Assembly (NCBI GenBank): GCA_963575745.1
Contig: CAUYUJ010016068.1
Coordinates: 15,001-55,000 of the forward strand
Direction of reading: 5' to 3'
Length of the DNA: 40,000 nucleotides
Source of the DNA: Prorocentrum cordatum
Taxonomy: Eukaryota > Sar > Dinophyceae > Prorocentrales > Prorocentraceae
Shown here: in pieces, positions 1-7,720 of the stretch
Position numbering within the stretch: the stretch's first letter is position 1
Layout of the letters: each line of letters begins with the position of its first letter
The notes under the pieces: model-generated
What the model was told of the DNA's origin: nothing
What the model saw: only the letters and a program-made list of their open reading frames with translations
The model's database searches: none
Made by a program: the position numbers and the translations under genes

Positions 1-172
1 CTCCTCTCCTCCTCCTCCTCCTCCTCCTCCTCCTCCTCCTCCTCCTCCTCCTCTCCTCCTCCTCCTCCTCCTCCTCCTCCTCCTCCTCCTCCTCCTCCTC
101 CCTCCTCCCCCTCCCCCTCCCCCTCCTTCCCCTCCCCCTCCTCCTCCCCCTCCCCCTCCTCCCCCTCCCCGT
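1..172. repeat. (TCC)n polypyrimidine tract
   Basis: Almost pure TCC trinucleotides grade into CCCTCC hexamers at the right. It may be the pyrimidine-rich part of an intron or intergenic DNA. It is cut by the window edge, so its true length is unknown. Confidence 0.95.
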
Positions 173-179
173 CGTCTTC

Positions 180-343
180 GAAACCAAATGCAACGGCCCA
201 CGGCGCACGGCCTGGTACGCCTTGCAGGGCCGCCGGAAGCCGCTCAGCGCCACGCCCTGCGACACCAGCTCGGTCTTGTGGTCGGAGGAGCGGCCCCGGA
301 CGAAGACCTGTTGCTCGGGGCCGCCCTCGCCAGGGATGTATAC
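180..343 (-). CDS. Candidate coding exon, unknown protein
   Basis: Read on the minus strand, this stretch gives an open frame with a strong G/C preference at third positions and natural protein composition. It begins VYIPGEGGPEQQVFVRGR and continues SSDHKTELVSQGVALSGF, then RRPCKAYQAVRR. A pyrimidine-rich run ending in CTGCAAG lies directly upstream on the same strand (344-370) and could be a 3' splice site. The downstream boundary is not clear: a GT or GC donor could lie in the last 40 bases before the (TCC)n tract. I do not recognise a family. Same strand as the PPR gene but far from it, so it probably belongs to another gene of the same unidirectional cluster. It could be a chance open frame in GC-rich DNA, but the neighbouring frames look much less protein-like. 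Confidence 0.42.
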
Positions 344-1117
344 TTGCAGGGCAGGGGGGGGGTAGGAAGAGGAAGGAGGGCGAGGGGGAGGGGGGAAGGA
401 GAAGGGGAGGATTCAAGCTGGCCTCAAGCAGCGCGCCGGTGTTGCTGGCTGCTGGAGCGTCTCAGCTCAGAGGTGAAAGCTGTGCAGGGCCCACGCGTAA
501 GTGATCGTGGCCTTGTGGCTACCACTCTTGTCGGCCACGCGGCCTGGAGAGAGATGTCCTGCGAACGTGGCTGAAATTCGGCAGCGAAATGGGCGTCAAC
601 ATTTCGAAAATTCTAACGCCCCATTTCGGCCGATCGGCCGCGACAAAGTGTGGAGGAGGAGGAGGAGGAAGCGGGAGGACGAGAGCCAGGAGGGGAGAGG
701 ATGAGGAGGGGGGGGGGGCGAGGTTTCTTCTGGACTCGGCGAGGCTGATGCGAAGTTCCATGCCCTATGAGGGAACGAGGGAGGGGCAGGAGGAACGGAG
801 GGACAGGAGGTGGGCCCCAATGGGTCAGACAGATGGGCAAGGCCGGGGACGGAGGCGGGGGGGGGACCCCCGACATCCACGACGGCAGGGACGGAGTCAC
901 ACTAACCTCCCCCCGCCCTCTGCGCGTGGCCGAGCCCCAGAGGTCCCGACCGCTCCCCCCGATGTCGGCGTCGCCCCAGATCAGACGCTCGGCTTCCCCC
1001 CGAGCCTGGCAAAAACCCGGCCCCGTGGGCCGAGTCCATGCAAAACCACGGCCAAAGAGGAGCCGATTGAAGAAATCGCCCTTGCCAGGTATCTGGGAAT
1101 ACGGTACCGTCGAAAGA
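344..1117. other. Non-coding GC-rich stretch with a small hairpin
   Basis: No credible gene. Purine-rich patches (GGAGGA, GGGGAGG) occur at 355-410 and 650-720. A short inverted repeat sits at 585-628, where CGAAATGGGCGT is mirrored by ACGCCCCATTTCG around the centre ATTTCGAAAAT. A fragment at 925-960 resembles the CCCCAGAGGTCCCGACC part of family C. Confidence 0.5.
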
Positions 1118-1196
1118 AGGAGGGAGGGAGGGAGGGAGGGAGGGAGGGAGGAGGGAGGGAGGGAGGGAGGGAGGGAGGGAGGGAGGGAGGGAGGAG
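1118..1196. repeat. (GGGA)n tetranucleotide array
   Basis: About 19 copies of AGGG/GGGA with two single-base interruptions. A simple-sequence repeat with no coding value. Confidence 0.95.
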
Positions 1197-1226
1197 GACT
1201 GGCTTCACGCAAGAGGGGCTCCAGGC

Positions 1227-1395
1227 AGGAGCGAGAGTGACCCTTGGTGGGCGGCTCTTGGGGGTGCGCGGGGGGGGGGGCCGCACCCGAGCGCGCCAGC
1301 TGCTGCCTTCGCATCCTCGTGTTCGGCCATCGGGGGACCCCAACGGGCCCGCGCCAAATGTCACTCCCGGGAAGGGTCACTCTGACGTGTAGCCG
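1227..1395. mobile_element. Family F inverted-repeat element, copy 1
   Basis: The left end carries GAGAGTGACCCTTGGTG and the right end the mirror image CAAATGTCACTCCCGG and AGGGTCACTCT, giving imperfect terminal inverted repeats of about 45 bp. Related copies are at 2801-2981 and 12281-12450, with a left half at 11907-11965 and a relic near 9867-9900. The core is GC-rich and codes for nothing recognisable. Confidence 0.75.
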
Positions 1396-1398
1396 AAG

Positions 1399-1490
1399 GA
1401 GGAGGAGGAGGAGGAGGAGGAGGGGGAGGAGGAGGAGGAGGAGGAGGAGGAGGAGGAGGAGGAGGAGGAGGAGGAGGAGGAGGAGGAGGA
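1399..1490. repeat. (GGA)n polypurine tract
   Basis: Nearly perfect GGA array, purine strand on top. It directly follows the right end of family F copy 1. Confidence 0.95.
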
Positions 1491-1611
1491 ACGCACGCAT
1501 CTCGGCAGATGCGAGCCCTGCGCGCGGCGCGACGACACGGGGCTGGCGGCTGCTCGGGCCATCCAGTGGCGCCCTGCGCGGTCGCAGAGCACCGCCCTCT
1601 CACTGCGGAGA

Positions 1612-2076
1612 GGGCCGACTATCGAACGACGCAAGGGCTTTCAGCTCAGGGATGGGCGGGCCCCGGAAACGGCAGGGCCGTTTTTTCACCGTTTCAGAAG
1701 AAATGTCCCTTGAAAATGGAAACGGCAAAAAAACGGCGACCGGAAACGGCAAGAAAACGGCTCCAGGATTGGAACCGGAGCCGGAACCGGTAACAAAAAC
1801 GGCGTCGGAACCGGTAACAAAAACGGTGTCGGAACCGGTAAGAAAACGGCAAAACGGAACCGGTAGAAAAACGGCCCTGTCGTTTCCAGGGCCCACTAAG
1901 GTTCAGGACCAGAAGGTTCCTTAAATGTTTCACAGCTTGCCTCATGTTTTCCTTGTGTTTTCGATAGGAAATCGAAGTTTAACTTATGGACAAAAAGGGG
2001 CCTCGTTCCTTATTTAGGGTTCCTTAGGTCAACGCCCCGAATGTATCGAACGACGCCGGGGTTTTCACTTCAGGAC
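1612..2076. repeat. 41-bp imperfect direct repeats enclosing element Y1
   Basis: Positions 1612-1652 and 2036-2076 are similar (both contain ATCGAACGACGC, then TTTTCA or TTTCAG, then CAGGA). They bracket the family Y element plus about 140 bp of A/T-richer DNA that holds its own GGTTCCTTA motifs. This fits insertion with duplication, or a local duplication. Confidence 0.55.
1658..1894. mobile_element. Family Y inverted-repeat element with an internal 24-bp repeat, copy 1
   Basis: The ends are inverted: GGGCCCCGGAAACGGCAGG at the left and CCTGTCGTTTCCAGGGCCC at the right. The right half holds four degenerate copies of a 24-bp unit built on GGAACCGGTAACAAAAACGG. The second copy, at 28197-28422, has the same ends and architecture. 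No coding capacity. Confidence 0.85.
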
Positions 2077-2250
2077 CAGCACCGTCTGCGGTCGGGAGCG
2101 TTTGCTCAGCGGGTCGCGGCGACGGCCCCAACGACGCGCTGCGCCTCGCGAGCGGAGCGCGCGCCGATCCGCTCCGCGGGGCGGGAGGTTCGGACAGGCG
2201 TGAGGCGTGAAGCCAAACCTCCCCGACAAGGTGGCGTTGATCTGTGAAAA

Positions 2251-2410
2251 GGAGCAGCCTGGAAGATATCCATATCCCTAGGCTGGGCATCTCCTCATCA
2301 CGATGCCAATCTTAGGGATTCACTTCCTTCTTGGGGGCGCATCCCTAAGATTGTCATCGCCTTTGGGCGTGCCAATCTTAGGGATAGGGATAACTTCGAG
2401 GCTGGTAAGA
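2251..2410 (+). mobile_element. Family E inverted-repeat element, copy 1
   Basis: About 160 bp. The ends are imperfect inverted repeats containing TATCCCTAGGCTGG and CCAATCTTAGGGATAGGG, and the core repeats the motif CTTAGGGATTC. The second copy is inverted at 14421-14580. The flanks share a short direct repeat, GAAAAGGA. Confidence 0.82.
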
Positions 2411-2800
2411 AAAGGAACGAGCTCCCGACCCGCCTCGCATGCCCCGCGCACCGCGGTCGCGAGGCCCCGGGGGCCCTGGCACGCCCCGAGTCTCCCTGCT
2501 GCGCGTCGTCGACGAACGACGGCGGCATGCCGTGGCCGTCAGGCCCCGAGGGGACCGGTGCTCCCTGGACATGCCGCCTCCCGTCCTCCCGTTCTCGGGT
2601 GGGGACCGCTTGACACAAGATGGTGGGCAAGGGGGTCACGATGGTCTCCCTCCGCAGCCCGAGGGCAGGGCTGGACGCCGAGTGCGGCTGCCTGTGTCGT
2701 GACGACGTCGGCGCCGGTCTCGGGCTTCTGGCACCGCGACCACCTTTCCACCCTGGTCGATCGCGGCTGGCAGCATCGGCGACCGACAAGGGGCCACTGT
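2411..2800. other. GC-rich stretch without a recognised feature
   Basis: Open in several frames on both strands, as expected from base composition alone. No frame shows protein-like composition. No repeat shared with the rest of the window was found. Confidence 0.5.
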
Positions 2801-2981
2801 CGGCTAGACGGTAGAGTGACCCTGGGTAAGAGTGACCTTTGGTGCGCAGCTTCGGGGGCCGCGAGGGAGCCAAGCACGAGCGCGCGAGACGCAACTACCG
2901 CATCGCGGTCGGCGATCGGGGGACCCCATTGGGCCCGCACCAAAGGTCACTCCGGCGAAAGGCCACTCTTACGTGCAGTCG
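2801..2981. mobile_element. Family F inverted-repeat element, copy 2
   Basis: The best-preserved family F copy. The first 45 bases (with GTAGAGTGACCCTGGG and GAGTGACCTTTGGTGCG) are mirrored by the last 45 (CGCACCAAAGGTCACTC and GGCCACTCTTACG). The stem encloses about 90 bp of GC-rich core. Confidence 0.85.
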
Positions 2982-3307
2982 ACACTGGAAGGGCTAAACC
3001 TGGAGCCGCCGCGCCGGGGTCGCCGCCGCGCTGGCGCAGCGCGAACCTGCAGCAGGTGCGGTACGCAAGGAGCGACGGCGCCGAGCGGCGCGCGGCCCCC
3101 CCACGGGCGCGCGGCGCGCGAGGCCGGGCGCCGCGCGCGGCTTCGCGAGGCCGAGCGCCCTGGCGCCCTGGCGGCCCTGGCTCTTGAGGCGCAGGTCCAC
3201 GCAGGGGTGCCCCTGGGCGACCCTGAGGACGCCCTCGCCGCGCGAGGCCCCAGGCCGCCGGGTGCCTCGGGCGCTCCGCGGCCTCGTGCGTGTGCTCCTC
3301 TGCCTCG
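2982..3307. other. GC-rich stretch without a recognised feature
   Basis: Arg/Ala/Pro-rich open frames exist on both strands but look like translations of random GC-rich DNA. Nothing else seen. Confidence 0.5.
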
Positions 3308-3463
3308 GCAGTCGAGGTGGATCGGAGAGGGCACGCGAGAGGGCACGAGGCCCTCCCGAGGGCCACGTTGACATGGGCACGCCGAGGGCATGGGTCGCGA
3401 AGCACAGGCCACGAGGGTACCCTTGATCCGGCAGGGCCGACGTAGCAACCACTCTCGACTGCG
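3308..3463. mobile_element. Family G dispersed element, copy 1
   Basis: About 155 bp, matched by 7188-7345 (shared blocks GAGGGCCAC, GGCATGGGTCGC, ACGAGGGTACCCT and GGCAGGGTCGACCTT). The ends are short inverted repeats, GGCAGTCGAGGTGG against CCACTCTCGACTGC. Confidence 0.75.
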
Positions 3464-3498
3464 CCTCTGCCGCTGGGCCGGTGCCCCCTGGGGCCCCT

Positions 3499-3656
3499 TC
3501 CTCCTCCTCCCCCTCCTCCTCCTCCTCCTCCTCCTCCTCCTCCTCCTCCTCCTCGTCCTCGTTCTCGTCCTCGTCCTCCTCCTTCTCCTCCTCCTCCTCC
3601 TCTTCCTCCTCCTCCTCCCCCTCCTCCTACTACTCCTCCTCCTCCTCCTACTACTC
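3499..3656. repeat. (TCC)n tract with TCG and TAC variants
   Basis: Polypyrimidine trinucleotide array; TCCTCG occurs in the middle and TACTAC near the right end. Confidence 0.93.
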
Positions 3657-3739
3657 CGGGGCCCGAAGCGCCCAGGACGGAGAGCCCCTGGCGGGCACGG
3701 GTGTGCCCGCCGTTGCCTGGGAGCCCTCGGAGGCTCAGC

Positions 3740-3962
3740 TCGGGGATCTCCTGACCCGGGTCAATCCAGACCCGGGTCAGTCAGGCCTGCAAGATCCTGC
3801 AAACTCCTGCAAGATCCTGCACCCAGACCCGGGTCAACGCGAAGGATCCTGCAGGATCCTGCAAGATCCTGCACCCAAACCCGGGGTCAAGGGGACCCTG
3901 GCCCTGCAGGATCCTGCAAGATCGGGCGCCCTGGCTGACCCCCGCTTGCATCGACCCCCGTC
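3740..3962. mobile_element. Family H repeat with internal GATCCTGCA units, copy 1
   Basis: Contains seven or more copies of GATCCTGCA in variants such as CTGCAGGATCCTGCAAG, framed by GACCCGGGTCA motifs. The second copy is at 17240-17425 in the same order, ending with CTGACCCC and TTGCA. Many overlapping GGATCC and CTGCAG palindromes make it strongly self-complementary. Confidence 0.8.
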
Positions 3963-4042
3963 TCGAGGCTCCCGATCAGCCTCCGCGGCCTGGGGGGACG
4001 GCCGGCGCCAGGAGCTCGGCACGTTGGCACACGGCTCCCCTC

Positions 4043-4210
4043 TCAGAGGGGCCGGCGCTCCGCGAGGCCGCCCTGCGAGCGCTCGCCGGCCGAACCCTGA
4101 GGGCCGCGCGCGCCGTCGTGGCCATCGGCGGCTCGGGGGCGGGTTGCCGTCGGCAGGCTGCGGTCGCGCAGCGCCGTGGCCCAGTGGGGGCGGCAGCCCC
4201 GTGCGCCGCG
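4043..4210 (-). CDS. Weak candidate C-terminal exon, unknown
   Basis: A minus-strand frame with high G/C third positions contains HWATALRDRSLPTATRP and ends in a TGA after GGLAERRPL. It lies just downstream, in transcription sense, of a degraded family V element (4268-4400). No family recognised. The composition (Arg, Ala, Pro, Gly) is also what random GC-rich DNA gives, so this is a weak call. Confidence 0.22.
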   Translation of the reverse strand, partial: RGARGCRPHWATALRDRSLPTATRPRAADGHDGARGPQGSAGERSQGGLAERRPL

Positions 4211-4267
4211 AGAGCGCCGGGGGCGAGCAGCAAAAATGCGCACGAGGTCCGCGCTGTGTTCGTGGGC

Positions 4268-4400
4268 TCGCGCCGCCGGACGCCCCCCTGCCTGGCGCGC
4301 GGAGCGCGCGCCGGAGAACCGCGGAAGCGCCGCCAGACGGTCCCGGCGCCGATCCCCAAAAAATCCGCGCGGACCTCCGGACGCTCGTGTTTATAGGCCG
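4268..4400. mobile_element. Family V fold-back element, degraded copy
   Basis: The right half matches the family (AAAAATCCGCGCGGAC, then GTTTATAGG). The left arm is eroded. Intact relatives are at 16711-16908 and 21190-21387. Confidence 0.55.
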
Positions 4401-4560
4401 CTTGCTATTCCTCGACGGAAGGCGCCGGCGCCTGTCGCAGCGGCCCTTCGAGGCGCCGCGCGGCCTCGACGCGAGAAGCCCCGTCTGGGCGCCGCCCTGT
4501 CCAGCGACCAGGGGCGCGGTCCCCGCGCCGTGAGAAGTCCAGAGCGTCGCTGTTCTTCTT

Positions 4561-4754
4561 CGGGAGCGGCCAAGAGGGGGGTGTCCAAGAGCGGGGGTGC
4601 AAATCGTGACCGGCGGCATGTGCGCGGCCCGGCGGCGGGGCCAGGGACGTCATGAAACAAGAAGAGGCGCCATGAAATCCGGGGGAATATCATGGCCCCC
4701 GCCATGATATCCACCCCCCCCCCTAGCCATCACCCACCTCTTTGCCGCCCCCGA
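4561..4754. mobile_element. Family B inverted-repeat element, copy 1
   Basis: Ends CGGGAGCGGCCAAGAGG and CCTCTTTGCCGCCCCCGA are inverted. The core holds the conserved block GACCGGCGGCATG and the palindromic CCCCCGCCATGATATCCAC. Copies are at 13703-13902 and 17679-18220, with a diverged one at 19309-19442. Confidence 0.85.
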
Positions 4755-4828
4755 CTTCTCCGGCAGCCACCTGGCCCCCCACCCGGCAAGAGATGGTTGC
4801 GGCCGGGGCGGCCGCGCCCGAATCGACC

Positions 4829-4938
4829 TCACTTACTCTTCTGCCCGCGGGGCCTCTTGGGCGAGGCGGCGCGCGCCCGAGCTCTCGGCCCCACCGCGGC
4901 CGATGCTCTTTGCCGCGGGCCGCTCGATCTCCGTGCTT
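4829..4938 (-). CDS. Candidate C-terminal exon ending in a basic, NLS-like tail
   Basis: The minus-strand frame runs through GPRQRASAAVGPRARARAA and stops with TGA right after SPKRPRGQKSK. That tail resembles a basic nuclear-localisation signal (inference). A possible 3' splice site (GCGCACAG) lies at 4939-4946. The fold-back element N1 fills the sequence immediately upstream, so N1 would lie in the intron. It may be the last exon of the candidate gene whose other pieces are at 5353-5550 and 5947-6090; the join could not be verified. Codon third positions are mostly G or C. Confidence 0.3.
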
Positions 4939-4978
4939 CTGTGCGCACTGGATTGGCGGCGCGCAAGGAGGGGGGTAG

Positions 4979-5113
4979 CGGGAGGGGGGGAAGGCTTCTT
5001 AGAAGGAAGCTGCTCCTTAGAAGGCGCCGGCATGACATCTACAGACAAGGCACCGCGCCTTCTACGAAGCAGGGGTGCTTCTATAGAAGCCTCCCCCCCT
5101 CCCCCCCCCCCCC
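4979..5113. mobile_element. Family N fold-back element, copy 1
   Basis: The left arm has GGAAGGCTTCTTAGAAGG and the right arm CTTCTATAGAAGCCTCC, so the element folds back on itself. The middle contains AGAAGGCGCCGGC. The second copy is at 38994-39117. Confidence 0.8.
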
Positions 5114-5126
5114 TCTGCGCGCCGCC

Positions 5127-5379
5127 AACTGGAGCCCGAGCGCACGCCTCGTCTCGGGTCGGGCGAAAGGGGGGGATAGCAAAGGGGGGGGGTTTGAGAA
5201 TCAGCTCACGTATAGCTGATTTTCCCGGCGCCTCCCGGCGCCGGAGGCGGCTCATGTATCGAGGAGTGGGCCCCTCGGGGAGGCCGAAACCGGCTGCGTG
5301 CGGCAAATTTCAAAACCCCCCTTTCTCAATCCCCCCCTTTCGCCCGGCTCGAAACTGGAGCCCGAGCGCACGCCTCGTC
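5127..5379. mobile_element. Family A element A1 with 27-bp direct-repeat flanks
   Basis: The element is 5154-5352, with ends TCGGGCGAAAGGGGGGG and CCCCCCCTTTCGCCCGG. A perfect 27-bp direct repeat flanks it (5127-5153 and 5353-5379). Inside are the small hairpin AGCTCACGTATAGCT and GC-rich stems. On the minus strand, deleting the element plus one repeat copy leaves an open frame reading DEACARAPVGGAQR. That is what a spliced or excised insertion would give, so the element may act as an introner. Confidence 0.85.
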
Positions 5380-5550
5380 GGGAGCGGCGGATTCCAGGCC
5401 AACCGCAGCGCTCCACCGGAGCGCCCCCGCTCGAGGTCGCCGCCGCGTCGACGCGGCAGCGCCCACATTCCGCACAACCGCTGCAGCGGCGGGTGTTTTC
5501 TCGCACGCTGCAGACTTCATCCCCGGAATGCCGCTCGTGGGCCTCCGCTC
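5353..5550 (-). CDS. Candidate exon between two family A elements
   Basis: The minus-strand open frame begins ERRPTSGIPGMKSAACEK, continues TPAAAAVVRNVGAAAS, and ends SAAPDEACARAPV. It lies exactly between the direct-repeat flanks of elements A2 (upstream) and A1 (downstream). Upstream it joins in frame to the ISHL end of the candidate exon at 5947-6090, if the fold-back at 5735-5946 is removed. The domain family is not recognised and no metal, nucleotide or membrane motif is visible. The case rests on the frame being kept across three separate element boundaries. Confidence 0.38.
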
Positions 5551-5734
5551 GGGTCGGGCGAAAGGGGGGGAGAGCAAAGGGGGGGGTTCAGAATCAGCTC
5601 ACGTAGCTGATTTTCTCGGCGCCTCCCGGCGCCGGGAGGCGCCCATGTCTCGAGGAATGGGCCCGGCGGCGGGGCGGAAACCAGCTGCATGCAGCAGACT
5701 TCATCCCCGCAATGCCGCTCGTGGGCCTCCGCTC
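5510..5734. mobile_element. Family A element A2 with 41-bp direct-repeat flanks
   Basis: The element is 5551-5693. The left end is the family terminus (TCGGGCGAAAGGGGGGG at about 5553), but the right terminus is missing after the conserved block CCAGCTGCATGCAGC. The flanks 5510-5550 and 5694-5734 are a 41-bp direct repeat with one mismatch (G at 5526, C at 5710). Such a long duplication is unusual for a transposon target site. Confidence 0.83.
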
Positions 5735-5952
5735 CTGTTTGGACGCCCGAAATGGGTACGGAAAGAATGGGTACTATGCCCAACAGCAAATGTTGTCCCG
5801 AACCGACAGCGGCCGTTGTTGGGCAGGCGGCCTCCTGTCTCGAATGGACACAGGCCGCGGCGGCGTGGACAGCGAGTCCTGTGCAAAATGAACAGGAACT
5901 GCTGTTGGGCAGTGTGCCCATTCTTTCCGTGCCCATCTCGGGCGTCCAGATG
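5735..5952. mobile_element. Large fold-back element U
   Basis: The outer 50 bp are inverted: TGGACGCCCGAAATGGG and GGAAAGAATGGG at the left are mirrored by CCCATTCTTTCC and CCCATCTCGGGCGTCCA at the right. CCCAACAGC and GCTGTTGGG continue the stem. Inner GC-rich arms (GCGGCCG and CGGCCTCC) also pair. It separates two minus-strand frames that read on into each other when it is removed (5947-6090 and 5353-5550). Confidence 0.85.
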
Positions 5953-6090
5953 GGAGATCACGCCGGCCCTGAAGCCGGCGTGCCTGCCGTGGAGCGCCTC
6001 GAACGCCCGCTTCTCGCAGCCAGGCTCGAGCGGCACGCGCTTCGCCGAGGGCGTCGCCGTCCCGTCGACGCACGGAGCGCCGGAAGCCAC
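5947..6090 (-). CDS. Candidate exon of the same unknown minus-strand gene
   Basis: The minus-strand frame VASGAPCVDGTATPSAKR, then VPLEPGCEKRAFEAL, then HGRHAGFRAGVISHL. About 43 of 47 codons end in G or C, and the composition is balanced. The frame is open further upstream to about 6130, but the protein-like part begins near 6090. The left end abuts fold-back element U, whose outer stem begins inside the CATCTG of the final His-Leu. No family recognised. Confidence 0.42.
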
Positions 6091-6485
6091 CCGCGTGGGG
6101 CGCCGCGGGCATCGCTTTCGACCGAAACACACACAGCGACGGCGGCACCTCTTGTGGCCAGCACTGCGAAGGCAGCGTAGAAAATCGGTTCTCCGAAGGC
6201 ACGCTATCCCTGTGAGGTGATCCCCCTGCAAAAGGGCCCCTTCTGTGCACGCCATCCCCTTGTCAGCGCTGATTCGGCGCACGCCACGGTCGAGGCCAGT
6301 CCACAAGAAACCTTCCACAGGAGACCCAACCCCGAGACCCCAGGACGTCCGTCGACTTTTGGTGTGGGAACGTCACGCCCACAGCAATGCCACCGAAACC
6401 CAAGAAACCCAGGAGGGCACCCTGGAGGCAGGCAGGGTGCTTCTTATTGGCGTGGGCCTCCACTGTATATCCCCAGGGGCTCGCC
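6091..6485. other. Mixed stretch without a gene; short shared repeat
   Basis: Positions 6288-6330 (GAGGCCAGTCCACAAGAAAC, then CTTCCACAGGAGACCC) are repeated at 27758-27792. Inverted motifs GTGTGGGAACGTCACGCCCA and TTGGCGTGGGC occur at 6362 and 6448. No convincing coding frame. Confidence 0.5.
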
Positions 6486-6604
6486 GTCGCTCGGACGTCC
6501 ATTGCCCGTGCGTCCGTCGGTCTCGTGCGTGCTTTCTTCTAGCTCGAGGGTCCAGGGTGCTCCTCGATGTTCCTCGCCGAGAAAAAAAACGCACACGTCC
6601 GAGG
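6486..6604. mobile_element. Family D inverted-repeat element, copy 1
   Basis: About 119 bp. The left end is CGCTCGGACGTCCATTG and the right end CGCACACGTCCGAGG. An internal block GGTCTCGTGCGTGCTTTCTT is shared with copies at 14724-14842 and 25583-25700. Confidence 0.8.
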
Positions 6605-7016
6605 AGGAGGAGGAGGAAGAAGGAGGAGGGAGGAGGAGGAGGTTGAGAAGGAGGAGAAGGAGGAGAAGGGAGGAAGAGGAGGAGGGAGGAGGGAGGAGGG
6701 AGGAGAGAGGAGGGAGGGAGGAGGGAGGAGCGATGCCTAGAGGGGGGGAGAGCGTGTGCTGAGCTGGCCGGCGGCGCCCGAGCGCACGCCACCGCTCCCA
6801 CGCCCACCCTATATCCAGCGCGGGGCCGCCGCCCGGCCAGCGCCAGGCCGCGGACGCGCGGGGCCGAGAGGCCCTGCTCGCGCGCGCGAAAGGGTCCTCC
6901 TCCTCCTCCTGCTCCTCCTCCTCCTCCTCCTCCTGGTCCTCCTCCTCCTCCTCCTCCTCCTCCTCCTCCTCCTCCTCCTCCTCCTCCTCCCTCCTCCCTC
7001 CTCCCTCCTCCCTCCT
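6599..7016. repeat. Facing (GGA)n and (TCC)n tracts
   Basis: A polypurine GGA tract (6599-6731) and a polypyrimidine TCC tract (6896-7016) lie 165 bp apart on the same strand. The two can pair as the arms of one very large hairpin. The spacer is GC-rich with no gene. Confidence 0.85.
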
Positions 7017-7026
7017 CACGGCAAAG

Positions 7027-7186
7027 GGCAGGGCAGAGAATCGGCTCACGCAATCAGAGCTGGTCTTCCCCGCGCCTCGTGGCACCGGGAGGCGCCCCCG
7101 TGTTGAGGAGAGGGCCCGGCGGCCCGGCGACGGGGCCGAGACCAGCTGCATGCAGCAGATTTCGTGCGCCCCCCCCCTTTCCCTGC
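7027..7186. mobile_element. Family A element, diverged copy A6
   Basis: Retains AGAATCGGCTCACG, GGGGCCGAGACCAGCTG and CATGCAGCAGATTTCG, but the terminal repeats are eroded. Confidence 0.65.
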
Positions 7187-7187
7187 A

Positions 7188-7345
7188 GTCGGGGGTGCTT
7201 GGCGAGGACTCGCGAGAGGACACAAGACCCTTCCGAGGGCCACACTGCCATGGGAATAGAAAGAAGGCATGGGTCGCAGAAGGTCAGGACACGAGGGTAC
7301 CCTCGACCTGGCAGGGTCGACCTTGCGATCAACCTCGACGGTATC
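7188..7345. mobile_element. Family G dispersed element, copy 2
   Basis: Same order of blocks as 3308-3463. The ends CAGTCGGGGGTGC and ATCAACCTCGACGG keep a weak inverted repeat. Confidence 0.75.
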
Positions 7346-7397
7346 CTGCCCTCTCGCCCGGCCCGAGAAGACTCAGCGCCCTTCAAACGGGGACTCC

Positions 7398-7520
7398 ACT
7401 AACGGGTACTTTGGCCAGTGACCCAGCGAACCCAACCCTTCCCGATGTGGGCAAAGCTGCAATGCAAGAAGAAGGCCCTAAAGTGGCAACTTTCGGCAAA
7501 CATTCAAAGTACCCGTTAGT
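7398..7520. mobile_element. Inverted-repeat element S
   Basis: A perfect 16-bp inverted repeat: ACTAACGGGTACTTTG at 7398-7413 and CAAAGTACCCGTTAGT at 7505-7520. 123 bp in all, single copy in the window, no coding capacity. Confidence 0.85.
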
Positions 7521-7720
7521 AAGTGACCGTTACAGTGCCGTTGAAAGACGCGGTGCGGCGCGGCTGGTGGTAAGAAGGCAGAGCACGGGATGCGGTCGCC
7601 CGCTCTTCCGGGGGGAGCCGGCGCTCGCGGCGCGCCTCTCCCCGGCGGGTCGGTGGGCTCCGGGCCTGGAAGGGCCACGTGTAGGAGCTCCCTCGGCTGG
7701 GCGGGGCAGGCGGAGAAGTG
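7521..7720. other. GC-rich stretch, weak minus-strand coding potential
   Basis: A minus-strand frame reads HFSACPAQPRELLHVALPG, then Pro-rich sequence. It ends at family A copy A3. Too compositionally biased to call a gene. Confidence 0.2.

Noticed and set aside
613-1500. A 295-codon minus-strand open frame
   Set aside because: Its Leu and Ser/Pro runs come from the GGA and GGGA arrays and from family F; the remainder is Pro/Arg/Gly-rich noise.
5680-5700. Conserved CAGCTGCATGCAGC of family A as a CRISPR-like or operator repeat
   Set aside because: Not regularly spaced and always inside family A elements; explained by element conservation.
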